From NCBI RefSeq assembly GCF_018333215.1, contig NZ_BORO01000019.1, forward strand, positions 1-64,000: a stretch of DNA of 64,000 nucleotides, given 5' to 3'. This DNA is from Oceanobacillus sp. J11TS1. GTDB lineage: Bacteria > Bacillota > Bacilli > Bacillales > Amphibacillaceae. Of the stretch, positions 1 to 11,618 are shown in pieces. The notes under the pieces were generated by a model. It was not told the DNA's origin, searched no databases, and saw only the letters and a list, made by a program, of their open reading frames with translations. The translations under genes and the position numbers were made by a program. Each line of letters begins with the position of its first letter. Position 1 is the first letter of the stretch.

Positions 1-57
1 TGTATTAGGCACGCCGCCAGCGTTCGTCCTGAGCCAAGATCAAACTCTCTATAAAAG
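1..57 (-). rRNA. 16S rRNA, 5' end only (runs off the left edge)
   Basis: Read on the minus strand, the first bases contain the conserved 16S start AGAGTTTGATCTTGGCTCAG followed by GACGAACGCTGGCGGCGTGC. Only about 57 nt of the 5' end lie in the window. It follows lysS, as rrnJ/rrnW do in B. subtilis, and is co-directional with the surrounding genes. The base after GATC is T, where most 16S genes have C or A. Confidence 0.97.
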
Positions 58-140
58 TTTTTTGTTTCTTAGCTTTCAGAAGTCAACTTCTGACTTATTT
101 AATAAGAAAAACGAGGTTGTCTTTCTTTTTTCGTACTGGT

Positions 141-170
141 TGTTTTGTTCAGTTTTCAAAGAGCAATTTC
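141..170 (-). promoter_or_regulatory. rRNA leader boxA-like antitermination site
   Basis: The minus strand reads TGCTCTTTGAAAACTGAAC, the typical boxA region of Bacillus rRNA leaders, which recruits Nus factors. It lies between the promoter at 202-230 and the 16S start. Confidence 0.8.
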
Positions 171-201
171 GTTGTCGCCATTTCAAATCAGCGACTTTAT
201 T

Positions 202-230
202 AATATATCACATCCGCAATTCCTTGTCAA
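202..230 (-). promoter_or_regulatory. rrn promoter P2 (sigma-A)
   Basis: TTGACA at 225-230 and TATATT at 202-207 with a 17-bp spacer on the minus strand. An A-rich stretch directly upstream of the -35 could serve as an UP element. Transcription would start near 195 and run through boxA into 16S. Confidence 0.85.
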
Positions 231-306
231 CAACTTTTTTAAATTATTTTGTTGTTATTATGTCGAATCGTTTGTGTGATGCGTATTGCGTCATGCAACG
301 TTAATT

Positions 307-335
307 AATTTATCATGATTTTTAAGCGAAAGCAA
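307..335 (-). promoter_or_regulatory. possible rrn promoter P1 (sigma-A)
   Basis: TTGCTT at 330-335 and TAAATT at 307-312 with a 17-bp spacer on the minus strand, about 105 bp upstream of P2. Tandem rrn promoters are the rule in Bacillus, but this match is weaker. The remainder of 336-464 is AT-rich with nothing else recognised. Confidence 0.45.
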
Positions 336-464
336 GTCTTTTTTAAAAGAAATTTACACAAGAAAAATATTTCTATAATTCTCCTTATTGAAGCATTTTG
401 TTAAACCCTTTATAAACCGTAATTTATCAGCATTTTACCTGCTTATCTACCTTCATTAAACCGC

Positions 465-502
465 AAAGGACCTAATGGATATCACCTCCCATTAGGTCCT
501 TT
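465..502 (-). terminator. terminator after lysS
   Basis: Perfect 14-bp stem (AAAGGACCTAATGG at 465-478 against 489-502) with a 10-nt loop, 26 nt past the lysS stop. The U-tract is poor, so efficiency is uncertain. Confidence 0.65.
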
Positions 503-527
503 ATATACGCATGGAATAATAATTCCA

Positions 528-2051
<1,524 letters not shown>

Positions 2052-2075
2052 CTAAACACCTACATTAAACGCAAC

Positions 2076-2105
2076 AATCTGCTCAGATAATAATACGAGC
2101 AGATT
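2076..2105 (-). terminator. hairpin between folK and lysS
   Basis: 9-bp perfect stem AATCTGCTC/GAGCAGATT with a 12-nt loop, between the folK stop and the lysS start. The T-run is weak on both strands. It may terminate the folate operon or be a leader structure of lysS. Confidence 0.4.
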
Positions 2106-2217
2106 TTAATTACACTGCGAAAGTTGATGTTCCAATTCCATTTTTTCAACACTGATTTGACTATGCGATAGATTTTCATCTATATCCCATAGCCATCTTC
2201 ACCTTTATTGCTCTTCT

Positions 2218-2718
2218 TTAGACCTCTGTCTTCCATAGTCTGACATCCGCTTTATCTGACTCCGGTAGTTCTCCTAAGTAGGATTCAACCGATTTCTCAT
2301 ATACAGGGATAACAAATCCAGGTGCGATTTCTGCTAACGGAATTAACACAAAAGCACGTTCATGCATGCGAGGGTGCGGTATAATCAATCTTTCTACTGT
2401 ACTATTTTCATGATTAAAAGTCAAAATGTCAAGGTCTATGGTTCGGGGGCCAAATCGTATATCTCTTTTTCTTCCGAGTTCCGTTTCGATGTGCTGACAG
2501 ACGCGAAGCAAATCCATGGAAGATAAACTTGTTTTTAGATCCAATACCATATTTAAAAAATCCGCTTGGTTCTGATATCCGACTGGGGCAGTTTCATATA
2601 TAGAGGATTTTTTTGAGATAGTAATATTCGGGTTTGCTCTCAGTATGTCTATTGCTTGGATAAGGTATTCTTCTCTTGGTTCAATATTTGTGCCCAGTGC
2701 GATAAATGCTTGGTTCAT
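2218..2718 (-). CDS. folK: 2-amino-4-hydroxy-6-hydroxymethyldihydropteridine pyrophosphokinase
   Basis: Transfers pyrophosphate from ATP to 6-hydroxymethyl-dihydropterin, the step before dihydropteroate synthase in folate synthesis. The family signature is clear: ALGTNIEP at the N-terminus, RKRDIRFGPRTIDLDIL in the middle and IPHPRMHERAFVL. 166 residues is the normal length. Its start overlaps the folB stop by 4 bp (ATGA type), so translation is probably coupled. It is the last gene of folP-folB-folK. Confidence 0.96.
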   Translation of the reverse strand: MNQAFIALGTNIEPREEYLIQAIDILRANPNITISKKSSIYETAPVGYQNQADFLNMVLDLKTSLSSMDLLRVCQHIETELGRKRDIRFGPRTIDLDILTFNHENSTVERLIIPHPRMHERAFVLIPLAEIAPGFVIPVYEKSVESYLGELPESDKADVRLWKTEV

Positions 2719-3080
2719 TTTGTTCTCTCCCTATAAATTTCTACAGCTACCGAATCATAATGACCTGGAATCGGCGGATCTGGCTTCGTTACATGAATAG
2801 TACATGCCTCTAATTGTTCAAAAGAAGCAAATAGTTCGTCTGCGATCGCTTCAGCCACTGCTTCAATTAAATTAAATTGCTTTTCCTCAACGACATATTT
2901 GATTCTTTCATATGCTTCGCCGTAGTGAATGGAATCCTCCATCGCATCTGATTTTCCTGCCTTCTTCAGTGATAGATACAGGTCAGCGTCGACATAAAAC
3001 CGTTGTCCCAGGGTGTTTTCTTCAGGCAATAGCCCGTGATATCCATAGAATTGCATTCGTTTCAAAGTAATTTTGTCCAT
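2715..3080 (-). CDS. folB: dihydroneopterin aldolase
   Basis: Converts 7,8-dihydroneopterin to 6-hydroxymethyl-dihydropterin and glycolaldehyde. Motifs include YGYHGLLPEEN near the N-terminus and KPDPPIPGHYDSVAVEI at the C-terminus. The open frame extends to 3122, but a strong GGAGG 7 nt before the ATG at 3080 decides the start and gives MDKITLKRMQFYGYHG, 121 residues, like B. subtilis FolB. It sits between folP (42 nt upstream) and folK (4-bp overlap). Confidence 0.95.
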   Translation of the reverse strand: MDKITLKRMQFYGYHGLLPEENTLGQRFYVDADLYLSLKKAGKSDAMEDSIHYGEAYERIKYVVEEKQFNLIEAVAEAIADELFASFEQLEACTIHVTKPDPPIPGHYDSVAVEIYRERTK

Positions 3081-3122
3081 CATCTTCCCTCCCTTCTCTA
3101 ACACCTTCCTACACAAAATCAA

Positions 3123-3962
3123 TTATATAGTAGTTTGGTAAATGGCGTCTGCAACTCTTGCCGCTTCTCGATTAATCTTCACATCATGAACACGAACAAT
3201 ACGTGCACCTTTTCCAATTCCTATCACTGTTGTAGCTGCTGTTCCGACATCTCTCTGGTCTGCAGGGACATGTAAAACTTCGCCTATGAATTTCTTTCGC
3301 GATGCCGCAAGAAGAAGCGGATAACCAAGTGTTATTAGCTCTTGGAGCTCTTTAATCATATATTGGTTCTGTTCCATTGTCTTCGCAAACCCAATGCCCG
3401 GATCGAGTATAATTTGGCTGTCCTTTACACCAGCTTGCTTAGCAATTGAAATGCTCTCCTGTAAATCTGCTTTCACATCCATCATAAAGTCCTTGTAATC
3501 CATATCCATACGATTATGCATTAGAATAATTGGTACATCATAACGAGCAGCAACCTCTGCAATTTTTGGTTCACGCTTTGCTCCCCAAATATCATTGATG
3601 ATAGAAGCACCAGCTTTTACAGCTTGTTCCGCTACCGTTGCTTTGTAGGTGTCCACTGAAATTGGTATTTGCAAGGTTTCTTTTAAAGCTTCAATAACAG
3701 GGATAATTCTCCTCGCTTCTTCTTCGCCACTTATAGGCGTGTGCCCAGGTCGGGTGGACTCTCCCCCAATATCAATAATATCCGCGCCCTCTGCTTCCAT
3801 CTTCTTTGCTCTTGCAACAGCTTTCTCAATATCATAATAGTTTCCGCCATCCGAGAAAGAATCCGGTGTGACATTTAATATCCCCATAATATGCGTTCGT
3901 TTATTTATATCTAATTGAAATTCTTTTGCCTGTATCATCCGGTTTCCATACCTCTTTTCCAT
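3123..3962 (-). CDS. folP: dihydropteroate synthase
   Basis: Condenses p-aminobenzoate with 6-hydroxymethyl-dihydropterin pyrophosphate; the sulfonamide target. TIM-barrel signatures are intact: GILNVTPDSFSDGG, DIGGESTRPGH, DPGIGFAKTMEQN, AASRKKFIG and RVHDV. 279 residues. The first ATG lacks a good ribosome binding site; ATG at codon 9 (MIQAKEFQ) is an alternative with AGAGG about 12 nt upstream. In B. subtilis pabB-pabA-pabC precede this gene in one operon; here they are missing and cysK is directly upstream, so p-aminobenzoate genes must be elsewhere. Confidence 0.95.
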   Translation of the reverse strand: MEKRYGNRMIQAKEFQLDINKRTHIMGILNVTPDSFSDGGNYYDIEKAVARAKKMEAEGADIIDIGGESTRPGHTPISGEEEARRIIPVIEALKETLQIPISVDTYKATVAEQAVKAGASIINDIWGAKREPKIAEVAARYDVPIILMHNRMDMDYKDFMMDVKADLQESISIAKQAGVKDSQIILDPGIGFAKTMEQNQYMIKELQELITLGYPLLLAASRKKFIGEVLHVPADQRDVGTAATTVIGIGKGARIVRVHDVKINREAARVADAIYQTTI

Positions 3963-4112
3963 CTGAGCATAAGTCTAATTCTATATCGCATCATACCAAA
4001 TGAATTGTGTCTATTCTATATCCTACCCTAAGAAGGTAAAGAAAAAAAGCGGAAAGCGTCGTTGATTTCCGGGTCTGGACTGTCACGCAGGATTCAATCA
4101 TTTCTTTGACAT

Positions 4113-4146
4113 AAAAAAAGAACCAGCTGTTTTTCCCGCTGATTCC
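4113..4146 (-). terminator. terminator after cysK
   Basis: On the minus strand GAATCAGC pairs with GCTGGTTC (8 bp, one G-U) around a short loop, followed by seven T. It sits 10 nt past the cysK stop. Confidence 0.8.
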
Positions 4147-4155
4147 TTTTCTATT

Positions 4156-5085
4156 TTATTTGTCTTCCTCAAATTGATAAAGAGGTGTAGAAAGGTAACG
4201 TTCTCCGTTATCAGGAAGGATTGCAAGAACCTTCTTGCCTTCTCCTAATTCTTTTGCTACTTTCAATGCAGCCGCTACTGCCGCCCCAGAAGAAATACCT
4301 CCAAGAATTCCGTTGGTAGTAGCCACTTTACGTGCTGCTTCGAAAGATTCTTCGTTCGAAATTGGAAGAACCTTATCATAAACAGATGTATCTAGAACCT
4401 CTGGCTTAAACCCTGCGCCAATTCCTTGAATTTTATGCGGACCAGGATTTCCTCCTGAAAGTACTGCTGAATCTTTCGGCTCTACAGCATATATTTTTAT
4501 GCCATCGAAATGATCTTTAAGTACTTTACCTGCGCCTGTGATGGTTCCGCCTGTTCCAATCCCGGAAACAAAAGCATCTAAGCCATCAGACATCTGTTCC
4601 ACAATTTCCTTACCAGTTGTTTTTGCATGAATTTCTGGATTAGCAGGGTTATTGAATTGCTGAGGCATAAAGTAACCCTTCTCCTCTTGCAATTCTTTCG
4701 CTTTAGCAATTGCGCCCTTCATTCCTTCAGCTCCTGGAGTTAATACTAATTTCGCTCCATAAGCTTTCAATAAGTTGCGACGCTCCTGACTCATCGTATC
4801 AGGCATAACAAGAATTGCTTGGTATCCCTTTGCAGTAGCAACCATTGCTAAGCCAATCCCTGTATTGCCACTAGTTGGTTCGATAATTGTATCACCAGGC
4901 TTTAATTCTCCTGACTTCTCAGCAGCCTCTACCATTGCTGCGGCGATACGGTCTTTTACTGAGCTGCCCGGGTTCATGAATTCTAATTTCACATATACAT
5001 CTGCACTACCTGATTCTGTAACATTGTGAAGCTTTACAATCGGTGTTCCGCCAATTAAACCTGTAATATTATTTGCGACTGTCAT
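4156..5085 (-). CDS. cysK: cysteine synthase A (O-acetylserine sulfhydrylase)
   Basis: PLP enzyme making cysteine from O-acetylserine and sulfide. The PLP lysine is in SSVKDR (near residue 44), the substrate loop is [12 protein letters not shown], and the phosphate-binding loop is [14 protein letters not shown]. 309 residues, full length. RBS GGAGGGG lies 4 nt before the ATG. It has its own promoter (5129-5157) and terminator, so it is monocistronic. In B. subtilis CysK also partners the regulator CymR; whether that holds here cannot be seen. Confidence 0.97.
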   Translation of the reverse strand: MTVANNITGLIGGTPIVKLHNVTESGSADVYVKLEFMNPGSSVKDRIAAAMVEAAEKSGELKPGDTIIEPTSGNTGIGLAMVATAKGYQAILVMPDTMSQERRNLLKAYGAKLVLTPGAEGMKGAIAKAKELQEEKGYFMPQQFNNPANPEIHAKTTGKEIVEQMSDGLDAFVSGIGTGGTITGAGKVLKDHFDGIKIYAVEPKDSAVLSGGNPGPHKIQGIGAGFKPEVLDTSVYDKVLPISNEESFEAARKVATTNGILGGISSGAAVAAALKVAKELGEGKKVLAILPDNGERYLSTPLYQFEEDK

Positions 5086-5128
5086 TTAACCCCTCCTAAA
5101 ACCAAGTGTTTTTATCTGATTTATATAT

Positions 5129-5157
5129 AATGTATTTCTTTTTTGAAAAAATGTCAA
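5129..5157 (-). promoter_or_regulatory. cysK promoter (sigma-A)
   Basis: Minus-strand TTGACA (5152-5157) and TACATT (5129-5134) with a 17-bp spacer, about 45 nt upstream of the cysK start codon. Confidence 0.65.
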
Positions 5158-5167
5158 TCCTAATGGT

Positions 5168-5209
5168 AAAAAAAAGCCTGTTTTCTAATCTAAAAGAAAT
5201 ACAAGCTTT
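5168..5209 (-). terminator. terminator after hslO
   Basis: Minus-strand AAGCTTGT pairs with ACAGGCTT (one G-U) around an AT-rich loop with a second small stem, then eight T. It separates the coaX-hslO unit from cysK. Confidence 0.75.
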
Positions 5210-5230
5210 AAAATAAACATTTTCATTTTT

Positions 5231-5260
5231 GGCTCTTTACTAAAACCCATAGTTGACAAA
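5231..5260 (+). repeat. solo terminal repeat of an ISL3-like miniature element
   Basis: GGCTCTTTACTAAAACCCAT followed by AGTTGACAAA matches the GGCTCTT-type end of the complete elements at 22007-22246 and 55642-55917. No second end or target duplication is visible, so this is a decayed remnant in the hslO 3' region. Confidence 0.6.
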
Positions 5261-5283
5261 CTACGCTTTATATCCATTACTTC

Positions 5284-6165
5284 TTACGACTGTTTAAGCT
5301 CTTCTAATTCTTCTTCTGTAAAGGTATAGCGTTCATTGCAGAAATGACACGTTGCTTCTGCTCCATGATCTTCATTAATCATTTGTTGGATCTCTTCGTC
5401 ACCTAGTCCAATAATAGCGTTAGCAAGTCGCTCTTTGGAACATTTACATTGAAATTCTATTGGCATTTTCTCCAATATATTTACGTTGTCCTTATCAAAC
5501 AGAGTATATAAAATCTCTTCAGGTGTTTTTCCTTCACGGATAAGTGTCGAAATGGCAGGAAAAGATTGAATACGATCTTCTAATTGCTCAATAATCGATT
5601 CCTCTGCACCTGGCATGACTTGTACGATAAAACCGCCTGCAGCTAAAATACTGAGATCCGGATTAACCAAAACCCCTGCCCCAACTGCAGATGGAACTTG
5701 TTCAGAGGTCGCAAAATAATAGGTGAAGTCCTCACTAATTTCTCCAGAAACAATAGGTGTTTCCCCCGTGAAATAGTCCTTCATCCCAAGATCCTTGATG
5801 ACACTGATATTTCCTTCTGTCCCCACTGCTCGGGCCACGTCCAACTTTCCGATCTCATTTAAGTCAAAATCAACATGGGGATTTGTAACATATCCACGTA
5901 CATGGCCTTTTGCATTTCCATCCGCAATAATACCGCCAATAGGTCCGTTCCCCATCACTTTAACGGTAACGGAGTCTTCTCCTTTTAGCATTGCACCCAT
6001 CATCGCTGTAATTGTAATTGTACGGCCAAGTGCAGCGGAAGTAGTTGCCCATGTATCTTGTCTTCTGCGCGCCTCTTCCACGGTTTCTGTTGAATCTATC
6101 GCATACGCACGAATTTGACCATTAAATGTCGTTGCTTTAATTAAATAATCTTTCACAATCATCAT
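5284..6165 (-). CDS. hslO: redox-regulated chaperone Hsp33
   Basis: Holdase chaperone activated when oxidative unfolding releases zinc from four cysteines. The switch is intact: C240-K-C242 and C273-HF-C276 near the C-terminus of a 293-residue protein. The N-terminal core shows the family pattern [25 protein letters not shown]. Start is ATG 6165 or the adjacent ATG 6162; RBS GAAGGA. It follows coaX with a 9-nt gap, as in B. subtilis, and is probably co-transcribed. Confidence 0.96.
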   Translation of the reverse strand: MMIVKDYLIKATTFNGQIRAYAIDSTETVEEARRRQDTWATTSAALGRTITITAMMGAMLKGEDSVTVKVMGNGPIGGIIADGNAKGHVRGYVTNPHVDFDLNEIGKLDVARAVGTEGNISVIKDLGMKDYFTGETPIVSGEISEDFTYYFATSEQVPSAVGAGVLVNPDLSILAAGGFIVQVMPGAEESIIEQLEDRIQSFPAISTLIREGKTPEEILYTLFDKDNVNILEKMPIEFQCKCSKERLANAIIGLGDEEIQQMINEDHGAEATCHFCNERYTFTEEELEELKQS

Positions 6166-6174
6166 TCCTTCACT

Positions 6175-6945
6175 TTATTGATAATACTTTTTATAAATTT
6201 GATACAGCCCATTCAACGTTAAATAAGGTTCTACAGCATCAATTGTTTCTGATTCAAATGCCATCAGTTTAGAAAGGCCGCCTGTTGCAACAACGGTTGG
6301 ATTTTTTCCTTTTTCTTGTTTAATACGTTTCACAAGCCCGTCGACTTGACCAATATACCCGTAAAATACACCAGATGTCATCGCCTCGACAGTAGAAGAA
6401 CCAATAACATGTTGTGGTTTTTGAATTTCGATTTTCGGGAGCTTTGAGGCTCTGGTATTTAAAGCCTCCATGGAAATATTAACACCAGGGGTAATAATTC
6501 CACCTGCATATCTTGCTTCTTCATCCACGTAACAGTAGGTTGTAGCTGTTCCGAAATCAATAATGATTAATGGTGCTCCATATTTTTCAATAGCCGCTAT
6601 CGCATTGACAATTCGATCCGCTCCAATTTCAGAAGGATTCGGGTAATTCATCTTAATCATCTTTTCATAAGAAGTTTTCCCAATAACAACAGCTTCTATA
6701 TCAAAATAATCTCGGCTCATTTTCTCCAACGCAAACATAATAGGCGGTACAACAGAAGAAATAATCACCCCAGTAATTTCTTTAAAGCTTAGTCCTTTGA
6801 ATTCAAATAAAGAATGAATGAGCATTCCAAACTCATCTTCCGTTTTATAACGGTCTGTCTTTATACGCCAATGATGAATTAATTCGTCATTATCAAAAAC
6901 ACCCAGTACAGTATTGGTATTCCCCACATCAAGAACAAATAACAT
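6175..6945 (-). CDS. coaX: type III pantothenate kinase
   Basis: First step of coenzyme A synthesis, phosphorylating pantothenate. ASKHA-fold motifs are visible: [17 protein letters not shown] at the N-terminus (phosphate 1), [25 protein letters not shown] (phosphate 2) and [11 protein letters not shown]. 256 residues, normal. RBS GGGAAGG about 11 nt upstream. First gene of coaX-hslO. No convincing promoter was found in 6946-7065, although an AT-rich TATATT occurs about 30 nt upstream of the start. Confidence 0.96.
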   Translation of the reverse strand: MLFVLDVGNTNTVLGVFDNDELIHHWRIKTDRYKTEDEFGMLIHSLFEFKGLSFKEITGVIISSVVPPIMFALEKMSRDYFDIEAVVIGKTSYEKMIKMNYPNPSEIGADRIVNAIAAIEKYGAPLIIIDFGTATTYCYVDEEARYAGGIITPGVNISMEALNTRASKLPKIEIQKPQHVIGSSTVEAMTSGVFYGYIGQVDGLVKRIKQEKGKNPTVVATGGLSKLMAFESETIDAVEPYLTLNGLYQIYKKYYQ

Positions 6946-7065
6946 CTATCATCATACCTTCCCTTATTTCTATAAAATTTAATATAACATACTTTTTTTA
7001 AGGAAAAACGAAAAAAGCATCCGCACGAAACACCCACCCTTTATAAATACCTTAAAGCAACGATT

Positions 7066-7102
7066 CAAAAAAAGAAGCAGCCCTCATGTTTAGGCTGCTT
7101 CT
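7066..7102 (-). terminator. terminator after ftsH
   Basis: Minus-strand 10-bp stem AGAAGCAGCC/GGCTGCTTCT, short loop, then seven T, just past the ftsH stop codon. Confidence 0.9.
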
Positions 7103-7125
7103 CTCTATATATCCTATCCAATTTC

Positions 7126-9171
7126 TTAATTTTTATGGTCTGAATTATCCTCTGTGCTTTCGTCAGAGGTAGGCTTTTCTTTTGCCTTAGAATCATCACG
7201 CATAATTGGATCGTTTATATAAGCTTCGGATTTCTTCTCTGCTTTTTCTTTTGCCTCTTCAAAAGAGAGACCGGTTTTTACATCGTTATCCGCTTTTTCT
7301 TCTTTCGACTGAATACTTACCTTCACATCATCTGAACTTTCTTCCGGTAACTTTCCATCTTCAAAAAGGGATTTAATTTGTTTAGCATCAAGTGTTTCCA
7401 CTTCTAGCAATGTCTGTGCAATGAGTTCTAATTGTTCTTTATGCTCTGTAATAATACGTTTTGCACGGTCATAACAGTAATTAATGAAATTCTGCATTTC
7501 CTGATCAATTTCATGTGCAATGGCATCAGAATATGTTTGTTCATTTTGGATATCACGGCCAAGGAAAACATTTCCTCCACTGCCATTACTGAATTGAAGT
7601 GGTCCTATCTTATCACTCATACCAAATTCGGTAATCATCTTATGAGCAATACCTGTTGCACGTTCAAAGTCATTGGAAGCACCGGTACTTACTTCACCAA
7701 AGAAAACTTCCTCCGCAACACGGCCGCCTAATAAGCCTGTAATTTTATCAAACAGTTCTGGTTTCGTCATGAAATAACGATCTTCTCTCGGAAGCATCAC
7801 CGCATATCCGCCGGCTTGACCACGAGGTACAATGGTTACTTTATGAACGACGTCCGCATCATCTAGTACCATACCAATGACGGTATGCCCACTTTCATGG
7901 TAAGCGACAATATTTCTTTCTTTTTCGGAAATAACTCTGCTTTTCTTCGCAGGTCCCGCAATAACACGGTCAATTGCTTCATCAATATCCAGTTGACCTA
8001 TTGTATTACGATCATCTCTAGCAGCGATTAAAGCTGCTTCATTTAGCAAGTTCTCTAAATCTGCGCCAGAGAATCCTGGAGTACGCATCGCAATTGTTTT
8101 TAAATCGACTGTTTCATCAAGCGGTTTATTTCTTGCATGAACACCTAGAACCGCTTCACGGCCTTTCACATCTGGACGATCTACCATAATTTGTCTGTCA
8201 AAACGTCCTGGACGTAATAAGGCTGGGTCAAGAATATCCGCACGGTTCGTTGCAGCGATAATGATAATCCCTTCATTCGCTCCAAACCCGTCCATTTCAA
8301 CAAGTAATTGGTTTAGTGTCTGTTCACGTTCATCGTGTCCGCCACCAAGACCAGCTCCACGTTGACGACCAACTGCATCAATCTCATCAATAAAGATGAT
8401 ACATGGTGCATTTTTCTTCGCATTTTCAAATAGATCTCGTACACGGGATGCTCCGACACCAACAAACATTTCCACGAAATCTGAACCACTGATGGAGAAG
8501 AATGGAGTTCCTGCTTCCCCAGCAACTGCTCTCGCTAATAATGTTTTACCGGTACCTGGAGGCCCTACTAGAAGAACACCTTTTGGAATTCGTGCGCCTA
8601 CTTGAGAGAATTTACGCGGATCCTTTAAGAATTCCACCACTTCAACAAGCTCTTGTTTCTCCTCATCAGCACCAGCGACATCTTTAAAGCGGACTTTTTT
8701 CTTATCTTCAGAGTACATTTTTGCCTTACTCTTACCGAAATTCATAACGCGACCGCCACCGCCGCCACCTTGTGCCTGACTTAGGATGAATAATAAGAAT
8801 AAACCAATCAATAAGAATGGAATAATTCCAGTTAAGAATGTGAGCCAAGGACTTGGCTGCTCTTCTTCTTCCACAGTCAATTCACTTTGACTGGTTGCTT
8901 GTTCTGTTATTTGCGAAACAATTTCTTCATTGTCCGGCACTTGAGCAACGAATTCCGTTTCGCCATCCTTTAACGTACCCGTCAAACGAATGATACCGTG
9001 TGATGGCTGAAAGGTCAGTTCCTTAATTTCACCACTATTTAAAGCATTCATAAATTGCTGTACATCATACTTTTCTTGATCTTCACCTTGTCCATTGAAT
9101 ACCCCAATTACACCAATGATGATAATAAATAAGAGCATCCAAACGAAGACCTTACGAAATATCTGATTCAT
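7126..9171 (-). CDS. ftsH: ATP-dependent membrane zinc metalloprotease FtsH
   Basis: Hexameric membrane AAA+ protease degrading membrane and regulatory proteins. Layout: TM helix at about residues 8-25, extracytoplasmic domain, second TM at about 110-130 followed by a GGGGGG linker, AAA domain with Walker A GPPGTGKT (near 203) and Walker [10 protein letters not shown], then zinc motif HESGH (near 424). The C-terminal tail of about 70 residues is charged and probably disordered. The frame opens at a TTG (9177), but GGAGGAGG with 6 nt spacing points to ATG 9171 (MNQIFRKVF), 681 residues. Confidence 0.98.
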   Translation of the reverse strand: MNQIFRKVFVWMLLFIIIIGVIGVFNGQGEDQEKYDVQQFMNALNSGEIKELTFQPSHGIIRLTGTLKDGETEFVAQVPDNEEIVSQITEQATSQSELTVEEEEQPSPWLTFLTGIIPFLLIGLFLLFILSQAQGGGGGGRVMNFGKSKAKMYSEDKKKVRFKDVAGADEEKQELVEVVEFLKDPRKFSQVGARIPKGVLLVGPPGTGKTLLARAVAGEAGTPFFSISGSDFVEMFVGVGASRVRDLFENAKKNAPCIIFIDEIDAVGRQRGAGLGGGHDEREQTLNQLLVEMDGFGANEGIIIIAATNRADILDPALLRPGRFDRQIMVDRPDVKGREAVLGVHARNKPLDETVDLKTIAMRTPGFSGADLENLLNEAALIAARDDRNTIGQLDIDEAIDRVIAGPAKKSRVISEKERNIVAYHESGHTVIGMVLDDADVVHKVTIVPRGQAGGYAVMLPREDRYFMTKPELFDKITGLLGGRVAEEVFFGEVSTGASNDFERATGIAHKMITEFGMSDKIGPLQFSNGSGGNVFLGRDIQNEQTYSDAIAHEIDQEMQNFINYCYDRAKRIITEHKEQLELIAQTLLEVETLDAKQIKSLFEDGKLPEESSDDVKVSIQSKEEKADNDVKTGLSFEEAKEKAEKKSEAYINDPIMRDDSKAKEKPTSDESTEDNSDHKN

Positions 9172-9177
9172 TGCCAA

Positions 9178-9504
9178 CCTCCTCCCAAATGGGGAAAAAC
9201 TATAGTAAATCGTATCACAGGAAAAACGCTTTATACAAATAATTTAACCATTTTTGACGAATTATTTTTAGATAAAGTTCAAAAAGTCCGATAAAAATGA
9301 CATATCGAATTTCTAGACCTTTTTAAACGTATATGTTTATGAAAAGAAATATTGCAAAATTCCTGATTATATCGGCTAAGGTTACGCTTTGAAATCGATA
9401 AGTTATGTCATGCCTGCCCTTAATCATATCTATGTTTTTTTAGCAAGCACATTTGCAATCTTTCTTGATAGAGCCTTTTCTTTCCTGCCGTCAACTTTCT
9501 TTTA
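9178..9504. other. intergenic region ftsH-hpt, no gene seen
   Basis: About 325 bp of AT-rich DNA with no frame that looks coding and no strong hairpin. The ftsH promoter should be here; TATAAA near 9230 and TACGAT near 9215 on the minus strand are possible -10 boxes without a good -35, so I do not assign one. Confidence 0.5.
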
Positions 9505-10059
9505 TCAGCCACCATAAATTTCTGGTTTTAAAACACCAATGTAGGAAAGGTTTCGATATTTTTCCGCATAATCCAATCCATAACCAACAACAAATTCATC
9601 AGGAATTTCAAAACCAATTAGGTCTGCTTTGATATTTGCTGTTCTTCCGGCAGGTTTATCAAGAAGCGTCACAATCTTGATGGAATTTGCTTTACGATAT
9701 TTAAATAAATCTACTAAGTAACTTAATGTAAGTCCGCTATCAATAATATCTTCTACAATGATAATGTCGCGGCCTTCTACTTTTGTATTCAAATCCTTTA
9801 CAATTTTCACTTCACCTGTGGAAGACGTTCCGCCATCGTAGCTAGATACATCCATAAAGTCCATTTCTAAATGTATTTCTGTATAACGAAGGATATCTGA
9901 CATAAATGGCAATGCACCCTTTAATACACCGATAGCCAATGGGAACTTGTCTTTGTATTCTTCTGATAATACAGCACCCAGCTCTTTACATTTTTCTTGA
10001 ATTTCTTCTTCGCTTACTAAAATCTTCTCAATCTCGTCATGAATTGTCCCTTGTGCCAT
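9505..10059 (-). CDS. hpt: hypoxanthine-guanine phosphoribosyltransferase
   Basis: Purine salvage: makes IMP and GMP from bases and PRPP. The PRPP-binding signature is [17 protein letters not shown]; the C-terminal base-binding region [21 protein letters not shown] is typical. 184 residues. It follows tilS by 11 nt. In B. subtilis HprT and TilS bind each other and together activate ftsH transcription; the order tilS-hpt-ftsH is kept here, so the same relation is plausible but inferred. Confidence 0.97.
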   Translation of the reverse strand: MAQGTIHDEIEKILVSEEEIQEKCKELGAVLSEEYKDKFPLAIGVLKGALPFMSDILRYTEIHLEMDFMDVSSYDGGTSSTGEVKIVKDLNTKVEGRDIIIVEDIIDSGLTLSYLVDLFKYRKANSIKIVTLLDKPAGRTANIKADLIGFEIPDEFVVGYGLDYAEKYRNLSYIGVLKPEIYGG

Positions 10060-10070
10060 GTTTTTTCCTC

Positions 10071-11462
10071 CTAATTATCGTCTCGATGAAGCTTTAGTTT
10101 AATATTCATTCCTTTACCATTTTGTACAGTCTCAGATTTTTTTAGACCGACGACCCAAAGGATGACTCCTTTATCATCCGCTATAATTGGCCAATTATCC
10201 CGCAGATTTTTTGGTATTTTAGCATCTATAAAAATATCCTTCAGCTTTTTTGAACCATTTAGTCCTCTTACAGACATACGATCTCCCGCTTTTCTTGCTC
10301 GGATATGTAGTGGTAATGAAACAGAATCTAACGGAAAAACAAAAGTAGCTTCATTCTCAGCCGGAGCTTCTTTAACCATTGTTGACTCAATCCTTGTTCC
10401 GTCTGAGAGCAGCACTTCGCCCGGAACTGTCAATAAGGAGGAATGAGCTGGCTTCGCGGATACTTGATGACCAAATTGCAGATGAATTTGTCCATATTCA
10501 TTTGTGATACGAAGCCGCGAAGGAAAATCCAGACTAGAACTGCCATTCCGACGCCTTAATAGGTCAAAAAAGTTTACTTCGTGGATATAAGATAGGTCTT
10601 TAGGTAAGGTTCCATATAGATAGTTTAATATTAGATGAAACCCCCGTCTTTGTAAAGCCTGAGGAAGCTCTAAAAAAGCATCTGCGGCAAAACAAATTTC
10701 CTGCTTATTCTCACGAAATTCTACCACCTTTTCCAACCTTTCTTTTGTCTCTGCTTGCATATATTGCTCATCCTGAGATAACGTCTCACTAAGGGTTTGT
10801 ATCGTCTCTTGAAGATTTGGATTTTTCTTCTTCAGCAAAGGGACTACATTCATCCGGTAATAATTCCTCGTATACGTGTCATCTTCATTTGTTTTATCCG
10901 TTCGATAATGCAGTCGATATTTTCCCAAATAGTCAAGGATGTTATTCTTAGTCACACCTAATAGCGGCCTGATAATTTCACCGCCAGCAAATTTACGCCG
11001 TACAGGAATTCCTTTTAACGCATTCGATGTCGCAATTCTCGCCAGACGCATGACCATGGTTTCAATTTGATCATCTGCATGGTGACCAAGCGCAAGAATA
11101 TGCGCATTTTTTTCACGCATTATCTCTTTATAAACACTGTAACGTAATTCACGCGCAGCAACCTCTTCACTGACACCTTTTTCTTTTTGATATTGACGCA
11201 CATTTACTTTTCTCGCCACACAGGGAATTCCCCAACTCTGACAAATTTCTTCCACAAACCGACAATCCTCCGCAGATGCTGCGTTGCGTAGTTGATGATC
11301 TACCGTTACCGCTATGATGGTTAAATCCCAATTGAATTGGAGATTTTTAAGAAAGTGTAATAATGCAATAGAATCTGGTCCTCCTGAAACACCCACAAGG
11401 ACGGTTGTATGCTTTGGAATTAATTGGTGCCTATTCAAAAACGCAAACACTTCCTGTTCCAT
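10071..11462 (-). CDS. tilS: tRNA(Ile)-lysidine synthase
   Basis: Modifies C34 of tRNA-Ile(CAU) to lysidine so that it reads AUA; essential. N-terminal PP-loop ATPase [13 protein letters not shown] (near residue 26) and [18 protein letters not shown]. The C-terminal part has the TilS_C substrate-binding domain ([27 protein letters not shown]). 463 residues. RBS GGAGG about 6 nt before the ATG. Co-directional and 11 nt ahead of hpt. Confidence 0.96.
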   Translation of the reverse strand: MEQEVFAFLNRHQLIPKHTTVLVGVSGGPDSIALLHFLKNLQFNWDLTIIAVTVDHQLRNAASAEDCRFVEEICQSWGIPCVARKVNVRQYQKEKGVSEEVAARELRYSVYKEIMREKNAHILALGHHADDQIETMVMRLARIATSNALKGIPVRRKFAGGEIIRPLLGVTKNNILDYLGKYRLHYRTDKTNEDDTYTRNYYRMNVVPLLKKKNPNLQETIQTLSETLSQDEQYMQAETKERLEKVVEFRENKQEICFAADAFLELPQALQRRGFHLILNYLYGTLPKDLSYIHEVNFFDLLRRRNGSSSLDFPSRLRITNEYGQIHLQFGHQVSAKPAHSSLLTVPGEVLLSDGTRIESTMVKEAPAENEATFVFPLDSVSLPLHIRARKAGDRMSVRGLNGSKKLKDIFIDAKIPKNLRDNWPIIADDKGVILWVVGLKKSETVQNGKGMNIKLKLHRDDN

Positions 11463-11524
11463 CGCTTTCCTCCCAGCTCAAAATTTCTATCCAGTATAAC
11501 CAGGATTCAAAGAAGAAAACCCAG

Positions 11525-11590
11525 TTTTTTGGCTATACTTCTATCATACTCTTTTTTAAGAATCGGTTCAAAAAAGAGTATGCCAAAAAA
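11525..11590. repeat. large two-layer palindrome between yabT and tilS
   Basis: Inner perfect 13-bp arms CATACTCTTTTTT (11545-11557) and AAAAAAGAGTATG (11570-11582) around a 12-nt loop. Outer arms TTTTTTGGCTATAC (11525-11538) and GTATGCCAAAAAA (11578-11590) share bases with the inner stem, so two alternative hairpins are possible. Neither strand has a U-tract in the right place for a simple terminator. Confidence 0.7.
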
Positions 11591-11618
11591 GAAGATGCCA
11601 TTATCACGTTACTTTCAA

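Noticed and set aside
62-304. 80-codon plus-strand frame in the rRNA promoter region
   Set aside because: It runs antisense through the rrn promoter and boxA and has no ribosome binding site.
5795-6118. 107-codon plus-strand frame in hslO
   Set aside because: Antisense shadow of a conserved gene.
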